Positions 1 to 5,048 of a stretch of DNA of 6,083 bases are shown here, piece by piece (position 1 is the stretch's first letter; the number at the start of each line of letters is the position of its first letter). Made by a program: the position numbers and the translations under genes. The DNA is taken from NCBI GenBank assembly GCA_002427165.1, contig DIQB01000079.1, forward strand, positions 1 through 6,083, in the 5' to 3' direction. The notes below the pieces were generated by a model. The model was not told the DNA's origin. It searched no databases and worked only from the letters and a program-made list of their open reading frames with translations. Source of the stretch: Firmicutes bacterium UBA5473 (GTDB lineage: Bacteria; Bacillota; DTU084).

Positions 1-238
1 GGACTTTCTGCAGTGCAATCATTCATGCAAGCCCTAGGATCGATCTGGTGCGGGTAGAGGAGGATCTTGAGCGGGAGGCTGAGGGGATTTTAGCTAAGTT
101 TAGTGAGCATCAGTTCAGCTTACTGATGCCACAAGTTTCGCCCTGATGAGAAAGCGTAAAATTGCTGAGGCATTTGCTTTTGATCGTCATTTTTCAATTG
201 CGGGCTTTGCTCTAATTCCTTCCTTGCAAGGGATATAG
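1..238 (+). pseudogene. PIN-domain (VapC-like) ribonuclease, 3' part, frameshifted
   Basis: The gene enters from the left edge in the frame starting at base 3 and reads to a TGA at 144-146. Near base 121 the homology moves to another frame (ACT GAT GCC ACA from base 122), which runs to a TAG at 236-238. Joined, the two pieces give the C-terminal part of a PIN domain: a stretch IDLVRVEEDLEREAEGIL, then TDATSFALM with the third metal-binding Asp, then AFDRHFSIAGF with the last acidic residue. PIN proteins of this type are Mg-dependent ribonucleases, often toxins of VapBC modules. The sequence AGCTTACTGAT would read in frame as Ser-Phe-Thr-Asp if the TT run were TTT, so one lost T explains the break. 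It may be a true pseudogene or a sequencing error. The N-terminal half and any antitoxin gene lie outside the window. Confidence 0.78.
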
Positions 239-270
239 ATAATGCAAATCAAAGATATTTTTTGTACATA

Positions 271-303
271 AAAAACCCCAGGTTTTGGAAACCTGGGGTT
301 TTT
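271..303. terminator. Bidirectional rho-independent terminator
   Basis: A perfect 15-bp stem (271-285 with 289-303) closes a three-base loop. The core is CCCCAGG/CCTGGGG, flanked by A-runs on the left and T-runs on the right, so transcripts from either strand end in a U-tract. It lies between the PIN gene (plus strand) and the first degV (minus strand, stop at 319), which converge here, and can serve both. Confidence 0.9.
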
Positions 304-318
304 GCTTGTTTTCTAGGG

Positions 319-1197
319 CTATGCTGGTCGTTGTTTGCCTAAAAAGTAGACCCCCAAGGCGCCAGGGCCCACGTGGGATGAGATGATGGGGCCGGCTAAT
401 TGGAGGAAGATCTGTTTGGGTCCCACTTTATCTTGAATCATGGAGGCAAGCTCCTGTCCATCTTCTAAGCAATCCGCGTGGGAGATATAAACTACCTCGT
501 CTTTGGGATTTTCAAAAGCTTCAGCCAGCTTCTCTACAAGGAAGGTTAATGATTTTTTGCGGCCTCGGATTTTGGCAAAGGGAAGGATTTGGCCACTTTT
601 ATTCAAGTTTAAAATAGGCTTAATGCTGAGAATGGTGCCGGCAGCAGCTAAGGCTGCGGAAATTCTGCCGCCACGCTTGAGAAAATTCAGATCATCCACT
701 GTGAACCAGTGCTGCACCCGAGTGCTTTTGTCTGCTACCCAATTATATACTTCCGAAAGACTCTGGCCACCTTCCTTCAGCTTCGCTGCAACCTCCACAA
801 GCAGGCCTTGTCCCAGGGAGCCGCTGCGGGAGTCTACCACCATAATTTTTTGTTTAGGGTAGGAGGAGGCCAGCTTTTGGGCAGCTAACTTTGCAGTGTT
901 ATAGGTGCCACTGAGCGCACTGGAAAAGGCGATGTAGAGGAGATCCTGTCCACTTTGGAGGACAGAAGAGAAGATTTGGGTAAAGGTGCCCAGGTTCACC
1001 TGAGCTGTAGTCGGCATCTGGCCCGAGCGGAGTTTCTGAAAAAAAGTTGTTAGCTCCAGCTCTTGACCACCGGGCAGATCACGATATTCCTCATCACCAA
1101 AAGAGAAAGTGAGTGGTGCCACATGGATTTTTTTCTCCTGGATTGTGGCCAGGGGTAGATCACATGTGGAGTCAGTTACAATCGCATAATCTTGCAT
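319..1197 (-). CDS. DegV family (FakB-like) fatty acid-binding protein, copy 1
   Basis: This 292-residue cytoplasmic protein has the usual DegV length and both DegV lobes. N-terminal lobe motifs are VTDSTCDLP (residues 7-15), MPTTAQVN (61-68) and FSSALSGTYN (91-100), followed by VDSRSGSLGQG. The C-terminal lobe has FTVDDLNFLKRGGRIS (165-180), SIKPILN and SSHVGPGALG (273-282). In characterised FakB proteins the fatty-acid carboxylate is held by Thr, Ser and His residues in the equivalents of the TTAQ, SSALSGT and SHxGPG motifs. All of these are present, so acyl binding is credible. FakB hands fatty acid to the kinase FakA for incorporation into phospholipid; no FakA is visible here. The ATG at 1195-1197 has AAGGA (minus strand) eight bases upstream. 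It lies 133 bases downstream of its paralog, with its own promoter. The acyl specificity cannot be read from the sequence. Confidence 0.93.
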   Translation of the reverse strand: MQDYAIVTDSTCDLPLATIQEKKIHVAPLTFSFGDEEYRDLPGGQELELTTFFQKLRSGQMPTTAQVNLGTFTQIFSSVLQSGQDLLYIAFSSALSGTYNTAKLAAQKLASSYPKQKIMVVDSRSGSLGQGLLVEVAAKLKEGGQSLSEVYNWVADKSTRVQHWFTVDDLNFLKRGGRISAALAAAGTILSIKPILNLNKSGQILPFAKIRGRKKSLTFLVEKLAEAFENPKDEVVYISHADCLEDGQELASMIQDKVGPKQIFLQLAGPIISSHVGPGALGVYFLGKQRPA

Positions 1198-1236
1198 TTA
1201 TAATATCCTTCCCCTATCTTGCTAGTATTTACTTCC

Positions 1237-1265
1237 ATGTTACCAGGGTTTCGGAAACATGTAAA
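1237..1265 (-). promoter_or_regulatory. Sigma-A promoter of degV copy 1
   Basis: On the minus strand, TTTACA (plus coordinates 1260-1265) and TAACAT (1237-1242) are separated by exactly 17 bases, about 40 bases upstream of the ATG. The same hexamers and spacing are conserved in front of the second degV, which raises confidence that they are functional. No terminator is seen between the two degV genes, so read-through from copy 2 is also possible. Confidence 0.75.
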
Positions 1266-1330
1266 GAGAATTTGGAAAAACACTGCAGGTCTTCATCAAG
1301 CTACAGGCGCGGAGGGAAGCGGGTTTGCAA

Positions 1331-2209
1331 TCAGGTTGCTCTTTCTTTGCCGAAGAAGAAGACACCTAAGGCCCCTGGGCCGCAGTGGGATGAAATAATG
1401 GGGCCGCCGCTTTGCAGGTGAATCTTTTTGGGCCCTACCCTCTCCTGGATCATGGAGGCTAGCTCTTCTCCGTCTTCCAGGCAATCGGCATGGGAGACGT
1501 AAATAACTTCCTCTTTGGGGTTTACAAAAGTTTCAGCTACCTTCTCCACAAGGAAGTTCATGGACTTTTTCCGGCCTCGGATTTTCGTGTAGGGAACGAT
1601 TTGCCCCGCTTTATTTACATTTAAGATGGGTTTAATATTTAAAAAGGTGCCGGCTGCAGCGAGGGTCGCGGAAATTCTGCCGCCTCGCTTGAGAAAATTC
1701 AGATCGTCCACTGTGAACCAGTGCTGGGCAGAGTAGCGCTTTGCCAAGAGGCTCTCATATATCTCCTGGAGGCTTTGTCCACTTCGCTTCAGCTTCGCTG
1801 CAAGCTCTACAAACATACCCTGGCCCATAGAGCCGCTTCTGGAATCTAGCACCATAATTTTCTGTTTTGGATAAAGGGATGCAAGCCTCTGGGCTGCCAA
1901 TTTTGCGGAATTGTAGGTTCCACTCATAGCGCTGGAAAAAGCGATGTAGAGTAGATCCCCTCCTCCCTGGAGGATAGAGGAGAAGAGCTTGAGAAATGTT
2001 CCTGAATTTACCTGGGCTGTGGTTGGCATCTCCCCACCACGCAGTCGTTGGAAGAAGGTGGCGCTATCTATCTCTTGTCCTCCTGGCAGGTCCTTGAATT
2101 CTTCGCAGCCAAAGGAAAAGCTTAACGGCGCTACTTGGATTTGTCCATCTGCCAGTGCCTTTGGAGACAGGTCACCTGTGGAGTCTGTGACAATGACAAA
2201 ATCTCGCAT
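1331..2209 (-). CDS. DegV family (FakB-like) fatty acid-binding protein, copy 2
   Basis: This 292-residue DegV protein is collinear with copy 1 without gaps; I count about 209 identical residues by hand (roughly 72%). All family motifs are kept: VTDSTGDLS near the N-terminus, MPTTAQVN, FSSAMSGTYN, LDSRSGSMGQG, FTVDDLNFLKRGGRIS, NIKPILN and SSHCGPGALG. It is therefore an intact paralog rather than a decaying one. The two copies differ most at residues 12-25 and 148-160, while the inferred ligand residues are unchanged. Bacteria such as Staphylococcus aureus keep several FakB paralogs for fatty acids of different saturation, and a similar split is possible here (inference). The ATG at 2207-2209 has a weak AGG about eight bases upstream. 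It is transcribed away from the DUF1836 regulator gene, with the two promoters back to back. Confidence 0.93.
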   Translation of the reverse strand: MRDFVIVTDSTGDLSPKALADGQIQVAPLSFSFGCEEFKDLPGGQEIDSATFFQRLRGGEMPTTAQVNSGTFLKLFSSILQGGGDLLYIAFSSAMSGTYNSAKLAAQRLASLYPKQKIMVLDSRSGSMGQGMFVELAAKLKRSGQSLQEIYESLLAKRYSAQHWFTVDDLNFLKRGGRISATLAAAGTFLNIKPILNVNKAGQIVPYTKIRGRKKSMNFLVEKVAETFVNPKEEVIYVSHADCLEDGEELASMIQERVGPKKIHLQSGGPIISSHCGPGALGVFFFGKERAT

Positions 2210-2246
2210 TTAAAATACCTGCCCTCTCTATCTAGTATTTGATTCT

Positions 2247-2275
2247 ATGTTAGCAGGTTTAGGTATCAATGTAAA
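2247..2275 (-). promoter_or_regulatory. Sigma-A promoter of degV copy 2
   Basis: On the minus strand, TTTACA (2270-2275) and TAACAT (2247-2252) lie 17 bases apart, about 38 bases upstream of the ATG. The arrangement is identical to the copy 1 promoter. Its -35 lies only 17 bases from the -35 of the divergent DUF1836 promoter, so one bound protein could control both. Confidence 0.78.
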
Positions 2276-2284
2276 GGGTATTTG

Positions 2285-2302
2285 AAAAGATGTTGCAAGT
2301 TT
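2285..2302 (+). repeat. Shared promoter box, copy 1
   Basis: AAAAGATGTTGCAAGTTT matches 2998-3015 at 17 of 18 bases. In both places TTGCAA is the -35 element, followed by a 16-base spacer and a TATA[G/C]T -10. It could be a common operator overlapping the -35, or a short sequence dispersed by duplication. Confidence 0.65.
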
Positions 2303-2320
2303 TCTAGAACGTGGTATAGT
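2293..2320 (+). promoter_or_regulatory. Sigma-A promoter of the DUF1836 gene
   Basis: TTGCAA (2293-2298), a 16-base spacer and TATAGT (2315-2320) lie just upstream of the ribosome binding site, giving a short leader. The -35 is embedded in an 18-base box repeated upstream of the SGNH hydrolase gene. Confidence 0.78.
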
Positions 2321-2331
2321 AAGGTAGAGAC

Positions 2332-2339
2332 AGGAGGTG
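2332..2339 (+). promoter_or_regulatory. Strong ribosome binding site that fixes the GTG start of the DUF1836 gene
   Basis: AGGAGGTG ends a few bases before the GTG at 2345 (seven bases after AGGAGG). This chooses the GTG over the in-frame ATG at 2282, which lies upstream of the promoter and so cannot be in the transcript. Confidence 0.9.
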
Positions 2340-2344
2340 TTTTT

Positions 2345-2911
2345 GTGCAAAAGGCTAAAGAAGAAGTTTTAAAATGGACCCGGGAAATAAGTGAATATAG
2401 GACCCCAAGCTGGGAGTCCCTGCCCCAGATCCCCTTATACCTAGATCAGGTAGTGAGCTTTCTGGAGACACAGCTCAAGGACTTGCTTCAAGATGAAAAT
2501 GAAAAGACTATCACCCCTTCTATGATCAATAACTATGTGAAAAAAAAGGTGATTCCGCCACCTATAAAGAAAAAATATGATGTTCATCATCTGGCGCGGC
2601 TGTTGGCCATCCATACCAGTAAACAAATCTTGCCCATCAGCCAGATCTCTAAATTCCTCAATCAGTTTTTGGTGGAGGAAAAGACCCAAGAGGTTTTAGA
2701 GGAGTATCGCCAAAAACAAGACCAGGCTCTGCATACTGTAGCCCAGCGCCTGGGAGCAGAATTGGAGTCCTGTCCCCCTCAGGAGCTTGAGGAGATGCTC
2801 CGGGGGTTAGTCTTAGAATTTGTCTTGCAGGCAAATAGCATGCGGATGGCAGCGGAATGTATTATTGACGCGCTGCCAGAGCAGAGCCGACATAAGGAGA
2901 AAAAAAGTTAA
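2345..2911 (+). CDS. DUF1836 domain (YkrK-like) putative transcriptional regulator
   Basis: This is a 188-residue soluble protein with a GTG start and no signal peptide or membrane segment. The family call rests on the central stretch TITPSMINNYVKKKVIPPP (about residues 55-73) followed by KKYDVHHLARLLAIHTSKQILPISQI. This resembles a MerR-type helix-turn-helix (pattern: x-NNYVKxxxIPPPxxKxY, then a helix with LARLL). The C-terminal part (about 105-180) looks helical and acidic and ends in a Lys-rich tail. Bacillus subtilis YkrK, the reference DUF1836 protein, has been described as a regulator of htpX; no htpX is seen here. The gene stands head-to-head with degV copy 2 over a short region with overlapping control elements, the classic layout of a regulator and its target, so degV (and itself) are the likeliest targets. 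DNA binding and ligand are inferred, not shown. Confidence 0.8.
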   Translation: MQKAKEEVLKWTREISEYRTPSWESLPQIPLYLDQVVSFLETQLKDLLQDENEKTITPSMINNYVKKKVIPPPIKKKYDVHHLARLLAIHTSKQILPISQISKFLNQFLVEEKTQEVLEEYRQKQDQALHTVAQRLGAELESCPPQELEEMLRGLVLEFVLQANSMRMAAECIIDALPEQSRHKEKKS

Positions 2912-2930
2912 GCTAAGAAACAGCTTCCAT

Positions 2931-2963
2931 AGCAAAGCCCCAGGACCGTCCTGGGGCTTTGCT
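2931..2963 (+). terminator. Hairpin after the DUF1836 gene; terminator without a U-tract
   Basis: A perfect 15-bp stem (2931-2945 with 2949-2963, three-base loop) starts 20 bases after the stop codon. It is GC-rich in the core (GCCCCAGGA/TCCTGGGGC), but the sequence after it (GTACC) is not T-rich. Termination may therefore be inefficient, with read-through toward the SGNH gene; it could also act as a 3' stabilising stem. Confidence 0.65.
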
Positions 2964-2997
2964 GTACCTATAGCCCAACGCAAAGAACTATTATTAA

Positions 2998-3015
2998 AAA
3001 AGAGGTTGCAAGTTT
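2998..3015 (+). repeat. Shared promoter box, copy 2
   Basis: AAAAGAGGTTGCAAGTTT differs from 2285-2302 at one position and again contains the -35 hexamer. It places the hydrolase gene under a control element resembling that of the DUF1836 gene. Confidence 0.65.
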
Positions 3016-3033
3016 ATAAATACATGTTATACT
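3006..3033 (+). promoter_or_regulatory. Sigma-A promoter of the SGNH hydrolase gene
   Basis: TTGCAA (3006-3011), a 16-base spacer and TATACT (3028-3033), close to the sigma-A -10 consensus. Transcription would begin near 3040. That rules out the in-frame ATG at 3038 as a normally translated start and supports the ATG at 3086. Confidence 0.78.
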
Positions 3034-3085
3034 GGTATTGGATACTAGATTAAACGTGATGATAGATACGAGAAAGGAAAAGGCA

Positions 3086-3775
3086 ATGCTTGAGAAACTT
3101 GTTGTTTGGGGGGATTCGCTTCTCAAGGGGGTCATCTTCGAAGCGGGGCGTTACCAAATCTTCAAAGATAATTGCATGGCCCAGTGTGCAGACTATTTGG
3201 GAGTTAAGATTCAAAATAGAGCTCGTTTTGGCTGCACATCTTCTAAGGGAAAAGAAATCTTAGGCAAAGATTTAAGGCAAGAGCAAAATATTTCTGCGGC
3301 AATTATTGAGTTTGGCGGCAACGACTGTGACTATAGGTGGGAGGAGGTAGCAGCAAATCCTAATGCTGACCACCAGCCAAATACTCCTCTTGAGCAATTC
3401 GAACAGAACATTCAACAGATGATTTCAGCGCTAAAGGAGCGGGAAATTCCTGTGATCATGATGTCTTTGCCTCCCATTCATTCCCAGCGGTATTTCAAGT
3501 GGATTACATCGGGGCTAAATCGGGAAAGTATAGCTCAATATTTGGGGGATGATCTAGAATATATTTATCGGCATCAAGAGCGATATTCCCTTGCTTTAGG
3601 GCGGCTAGCATATGAAAACAACTGTACTTTTATTGAGCTGCGGGATGCTTTTTTAGTGCGAAATTACAGTGAGCTACTTTGTGCCGATGGGATCCATCCC
3701 AACAAAAGGGGCCAAGCTTTGATGCGGGATGTGTTTGTGGATTTTGCGCAAAAGCATGCTTTGGCTACTATTTAA
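3086..3775 (+). CDS. SGNH/GDSL family hydrolase (esterase/lipase type)
   Basis: This is a 229-residue enzyme of the SGNH superfamily, whose members cleave ester bonds in lipids, acyl-thioesters or acetylated sugars. All four blocks are visible. Block I is VVWGDSLLKG with nucleophile Ser11, and block II is RFGCTSS with Gly49. Block III is EFGGNDCDYRW with Asn79, and block V is CADGIHPNKRG with Asp201 and His204 completing the triad. A charged segment between Gly139 and Tyr167 probably forms a lid over the active site. There is no signal peptide, so it is expected in the cytoplasm. The start at 3086 has AAAGGA about eight bases upstream and puts block I ten residues from the N-terminus, as usual in the family. 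It stands alone in its transcription unit, with a promoter box shared with the DUF1836 gene. The substrate is unknown. Confidence 0.9.
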   Translation: MLEKLVVWGDSLLKGVIFEAGRYQIFKDNCMAQCADYLGVKIQNRARFGCTSSKGKEILGKDLRQEQNISAAIIEFGGNDCDYRWEEVAANPNADHQPNTPLEQFEQNIQQMISALKEREIPVIMMSLPPIHSQRYFKWITSGLNRESIAQYLGDDLEYIYRHQERYSLALGRLAYENNCTFIELRDAFLVRNYSELLCADGIHPNKRGQALMRDVFVDFAQKHALATI

Positions 3776-3821
3776 TAATCACAGGTTATCGATTAAAAAG
3801 CGAGTTTTTTGGAGGGATTAA

Positions 3822-3845
3822 AAAAGCCCAGGTATCTGGGCTTTT
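3822..3845. terminator. Bidirectional rho-independent terminator
   Basis: A 10-bp stem (AAAAGCCCAG with CTGGGCTTTT) closes the loop GTAT. On the plus strand it follows the hydrolase stop by 46 bases and ends in TTTT. On the minus strand it follows the csgG-like stop by 10 bases and ends in six T residues, so it is stronger for the minus-strand gene. Confidence 0.88.
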
Positions 3846-3855
3846 GTGGTTTGGG

Positions 3856-4800
3856 TTATTGGGAGAGCTCTGCAAGGTCGCCAACTTGGACTGTTTTTCC
3901 AGCCTCTGTTTTGGTAATCACACCCACTGACGCACCGTCGTAGACTTCGGTGATTTTAATCTGGGCGATATCCTCTTTCACCACCCGGATCACAGCGCCT
4001 GTAGAGGGGTCTTTAATCTCTTTAACTTTGCGCTGCAGTTGGAAGATGTCGTCCTTCTGGACTTTATTATTCTTGCCTACAGTGAGGGTTACCTCCTTGC
4101 CGGTTACATCAGCCACAAGGCCACTTATAACTCGATCTGAGAAAGCTTTCCCTTCCATGTCTTTGGTTTTATCCACGATCCCCTTCACAACCTGGCCTAC
4201 AGCTGTGGTTGTGGCTTTGCCTAAGATCGTGGTATGGAACTCTGTGCTTTCAAAGGAGAAGTCTTGGAAAGTTCCAAAGAGGGAGCCCAAAGCGAGATTG
4301 CGTGCCTTATCTTGACCGTCCCCTCTGAGGGCGGTGATGATCTCGCCTGTTTCCACGTTCACCAGGCGTAGATCCAGCTGTACCGTGGCTGTGGATTCCC
4401 CAACCTCGCCTACAATGGGGAGGCGGATGCTTTTGGTTTGCAGATCAAAGCGGGTAACAGTGCCCATGAGTAGCAGTTGCACACCCAGGAGTTTGCCGAT
4501 GCTGGCAGCTGTGCTGGCATCCACAAGGCCAGTTTGCCCCAAAACTTGCTCCCCTAAGACTTCTTCTAAGCGTTCCCGCTCAAAAACTGAGAACTTGCCA
4601 TGGTTTACAAGGTCTGTGACTACCATGTCACTGATGCCAGTGCCAGGATCCCAGGACCAATCCCACCAGGTTGAGGTTTGGCCCATTTTAAAGGGGAGGA
4701 CTGCGATTCTAATTTTGGCAGGTGCGGCAAAAGTCAGTGCGGAGCTGAGACAGACCAATAGGACCAACAGAGAGCTGATCAGTTTTGATTTTTGCACCAT
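3856..4800 (-). CDS. CsgG/HfaB family exported protein with FlgT-like C-terminal domain
   Basis: This 314-residue protein has a signal peptide: a basic start (MVQKSK), a hydrophobic core to about residue 22, and a likely signal peptidase I cut after Thr-Phe-Ala25. The segment before Cys17 (LLV) lacks the small residue of a lipobox, so it does not look like a lipoprotein, unlike Escherichia coli CsgG. Residues 29 to about 207 carry the CsgG-type fold: RIAVLPF (31-37), a Trp-rich WWDWSWDPG followed by GISDMVVTDLV, FSVFERERLEEVLGEQ, and ASIGKLLGVQLLLMGTVTRF. Residues about 224-312 resemble the C-terminal domain of FlgT-like proteins (VADVTGKEVTLTVG, VQKDDIFQLQR, DPSTG, ITEVYDGASVGVI, VQVGDLAEL). 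CsgG in curli systems is an outer-membrane secretion pore; many relatives are of unknown role, and no curli gene is nearby. The start at 4800 is preferred over 4815 because AAGGGA stands six bases upstream. Confidence 0.85.
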   Translation of the reverse strand: MVQKSKLISSLLVLLVCLSSALTFAAPAKIRIAVLPFKMGQTSTWWDWSWDPGTGISDMVVTDLVNHGKFSVFERERLEEVLGEQVLGQTGLVDASTAASIGKLLGVQLLLMGTVTRFDLQTKSIRLPIVGEVGESTATVQLDLRLVNVETGEIITALRGDGQDKARNLALGSLFGTFQDFSFESTEFHTTILGKATTTAVGQVVKGIVDKTKDMEGKAFSDRVISGLVADVTGKEVTLTVGKNNKVQKDDIFQLQRKVKEIKDPSTGAVIRVVKEDIAQIKITEVYDGASVGVITKTEAGKTVQVGDLAELSQ

Positions 4801-4806
4801 AATCAA

Positions 4807-4812
4807 TCCCTT
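4807..4812 (-). promoter_or_regulatory. Ribosome binding site that fixes the csgG-like start
   Basis: AAGGGA on the minus strand lies six bases from the ATG at 4798-4800. The earlier in-frame ATG (4813-4815) overlaps the upstream edge of this site and has no Shine-Dalgarno sequence of its own. Confidence 0.75.
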
Positions 4813-4929
4813 CATTTGATAATAGGGTAGAAGCTGCGAGAGAAGTTATTTAAACGAGGCTATACATCTGTTTTTTGATGATGCACCTCCGCTCGATGGA
4901 ATTTCCTTCCTTTATATATCCATCTCCAG

Positions 4930-4957
4930 TTTATATATAAATTGTGAGTTTTGTCAA
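4930..4957 (-). promoter_or_regulatory. Strong sigma-A promoter of the csgG-like gene, with long leader
   Basis: On the minus strand, consensus TTGACA (4952-4957), a 16-base spacer and TATAAA (4930-4935). Transcription would start near 4923, leaving a leader of about 120 bases before the ATG. The leader holds an orphan GGAGGTG (4884-4890). I recognise no riboswitch or attenuator in it. Confidence 0.75.
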
Positions 4958-4968
4958 TAGCAAAAAGC

Positions 4969-4997
4969 TTGTCTTCGGCAGGAAAGAATTGTATCAT
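4969..4997 (+). promoter_or_regulatory. Sigma-A promoter of fetBA
   Basis: TTGTCT (4969-4974), a 17-base spacer and TATCAT (4992-4997), about 50 bases upstream of the fetB start. It is divergent from the csgG-like promoter, and the two -35 elements are only 11 bases apart. No recognisable Fur or other metal-regulator box was found. Confidence 0.6.
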
Positions 4998-5048
4998 GGG
5001 GATAAGTACTTTCGGGCGAGTTTTGCCCTAGGATTAGGAGTGTAGAAG

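Larger units (their letters stand above)
319..1290 (-). repeat. Tandem duplication unit A (degV copy 1 plus control region)
   Basis: This unit pairs with 1331-2300. The coding parts are offset by 1012 bases. Upstream, 1222-1290 aligns ungapped with 2232-2300 at offset 1010, with about 50 of 69 bases identical. The match covers both promoter hexamers and a conserved CTAGTATTT block, and fades near 1290-1295. Confidence 0.8.
1331..2300 (-). repeat. Tandem duplication unit B (degV copy 2 plus control region)
   Basis: This is the second unit of the direct duplication, in the same orientation as 319-1290. Its upstream edge reaches into the -35 of the divergent DUF1836 promoter (2293-2298). The duplicated segment therefore once carried part of that promoter, and unit A retains a diverged TGCAGGT relic at 1284-1290. 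Confidence 0.78.

Noticed and set aside
146..238. A separate 30-residue gene starting at ATG 146
   Set aside because: Its sequence is the C-terminal end of the PIN domain in the shifted frame, so it is part of the broken gene.
503..862. Plus-strand open frame opposite degV copy 1
   Set aside because: It is antisense to a clear DegV coding sequence, has no family features and no ribosome binding site.
1236..1261. Inverted repeat CATGTT-N14-AACATG over the degV copy 1 promoter, and the nested GTTTC-G-GAAAC
   Set aside because: Neither repeat is conserved in the paralogous promoter at 2246-2271, so an operator role is not supported.
1266..1330. Terminator between the two degV genes
   Set aside because: No stable stem followed by a T-run was found on the minus strand.
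2282..2344. ATG at 2282 as start of the DUF1836 gene
   Set aside because: It lies upstream of the predicted promoter, and the AGGAGG site points to the GTG at 2345.
3038..3085. ATG at 3038 as start of the SGNH hydrolase
   Set aside because: It falls at the predicted transcription start, and the extra residues precede the normal family N-terminus; ATG 3086 has a good ribosome binding site.
3950..4819. Two plus-strand open frames opposite the csgG-like gene
   Set aside because: They are shadows of the minus-strand coding sequence, with low-complexity Ser/Thr/Arg-rich translations.
5013..5030. Small GGGC...GCCC hairpin before fetB
   Set aside because: Only four base pairs, with no flanking support; too weak to call a regulatory structure.
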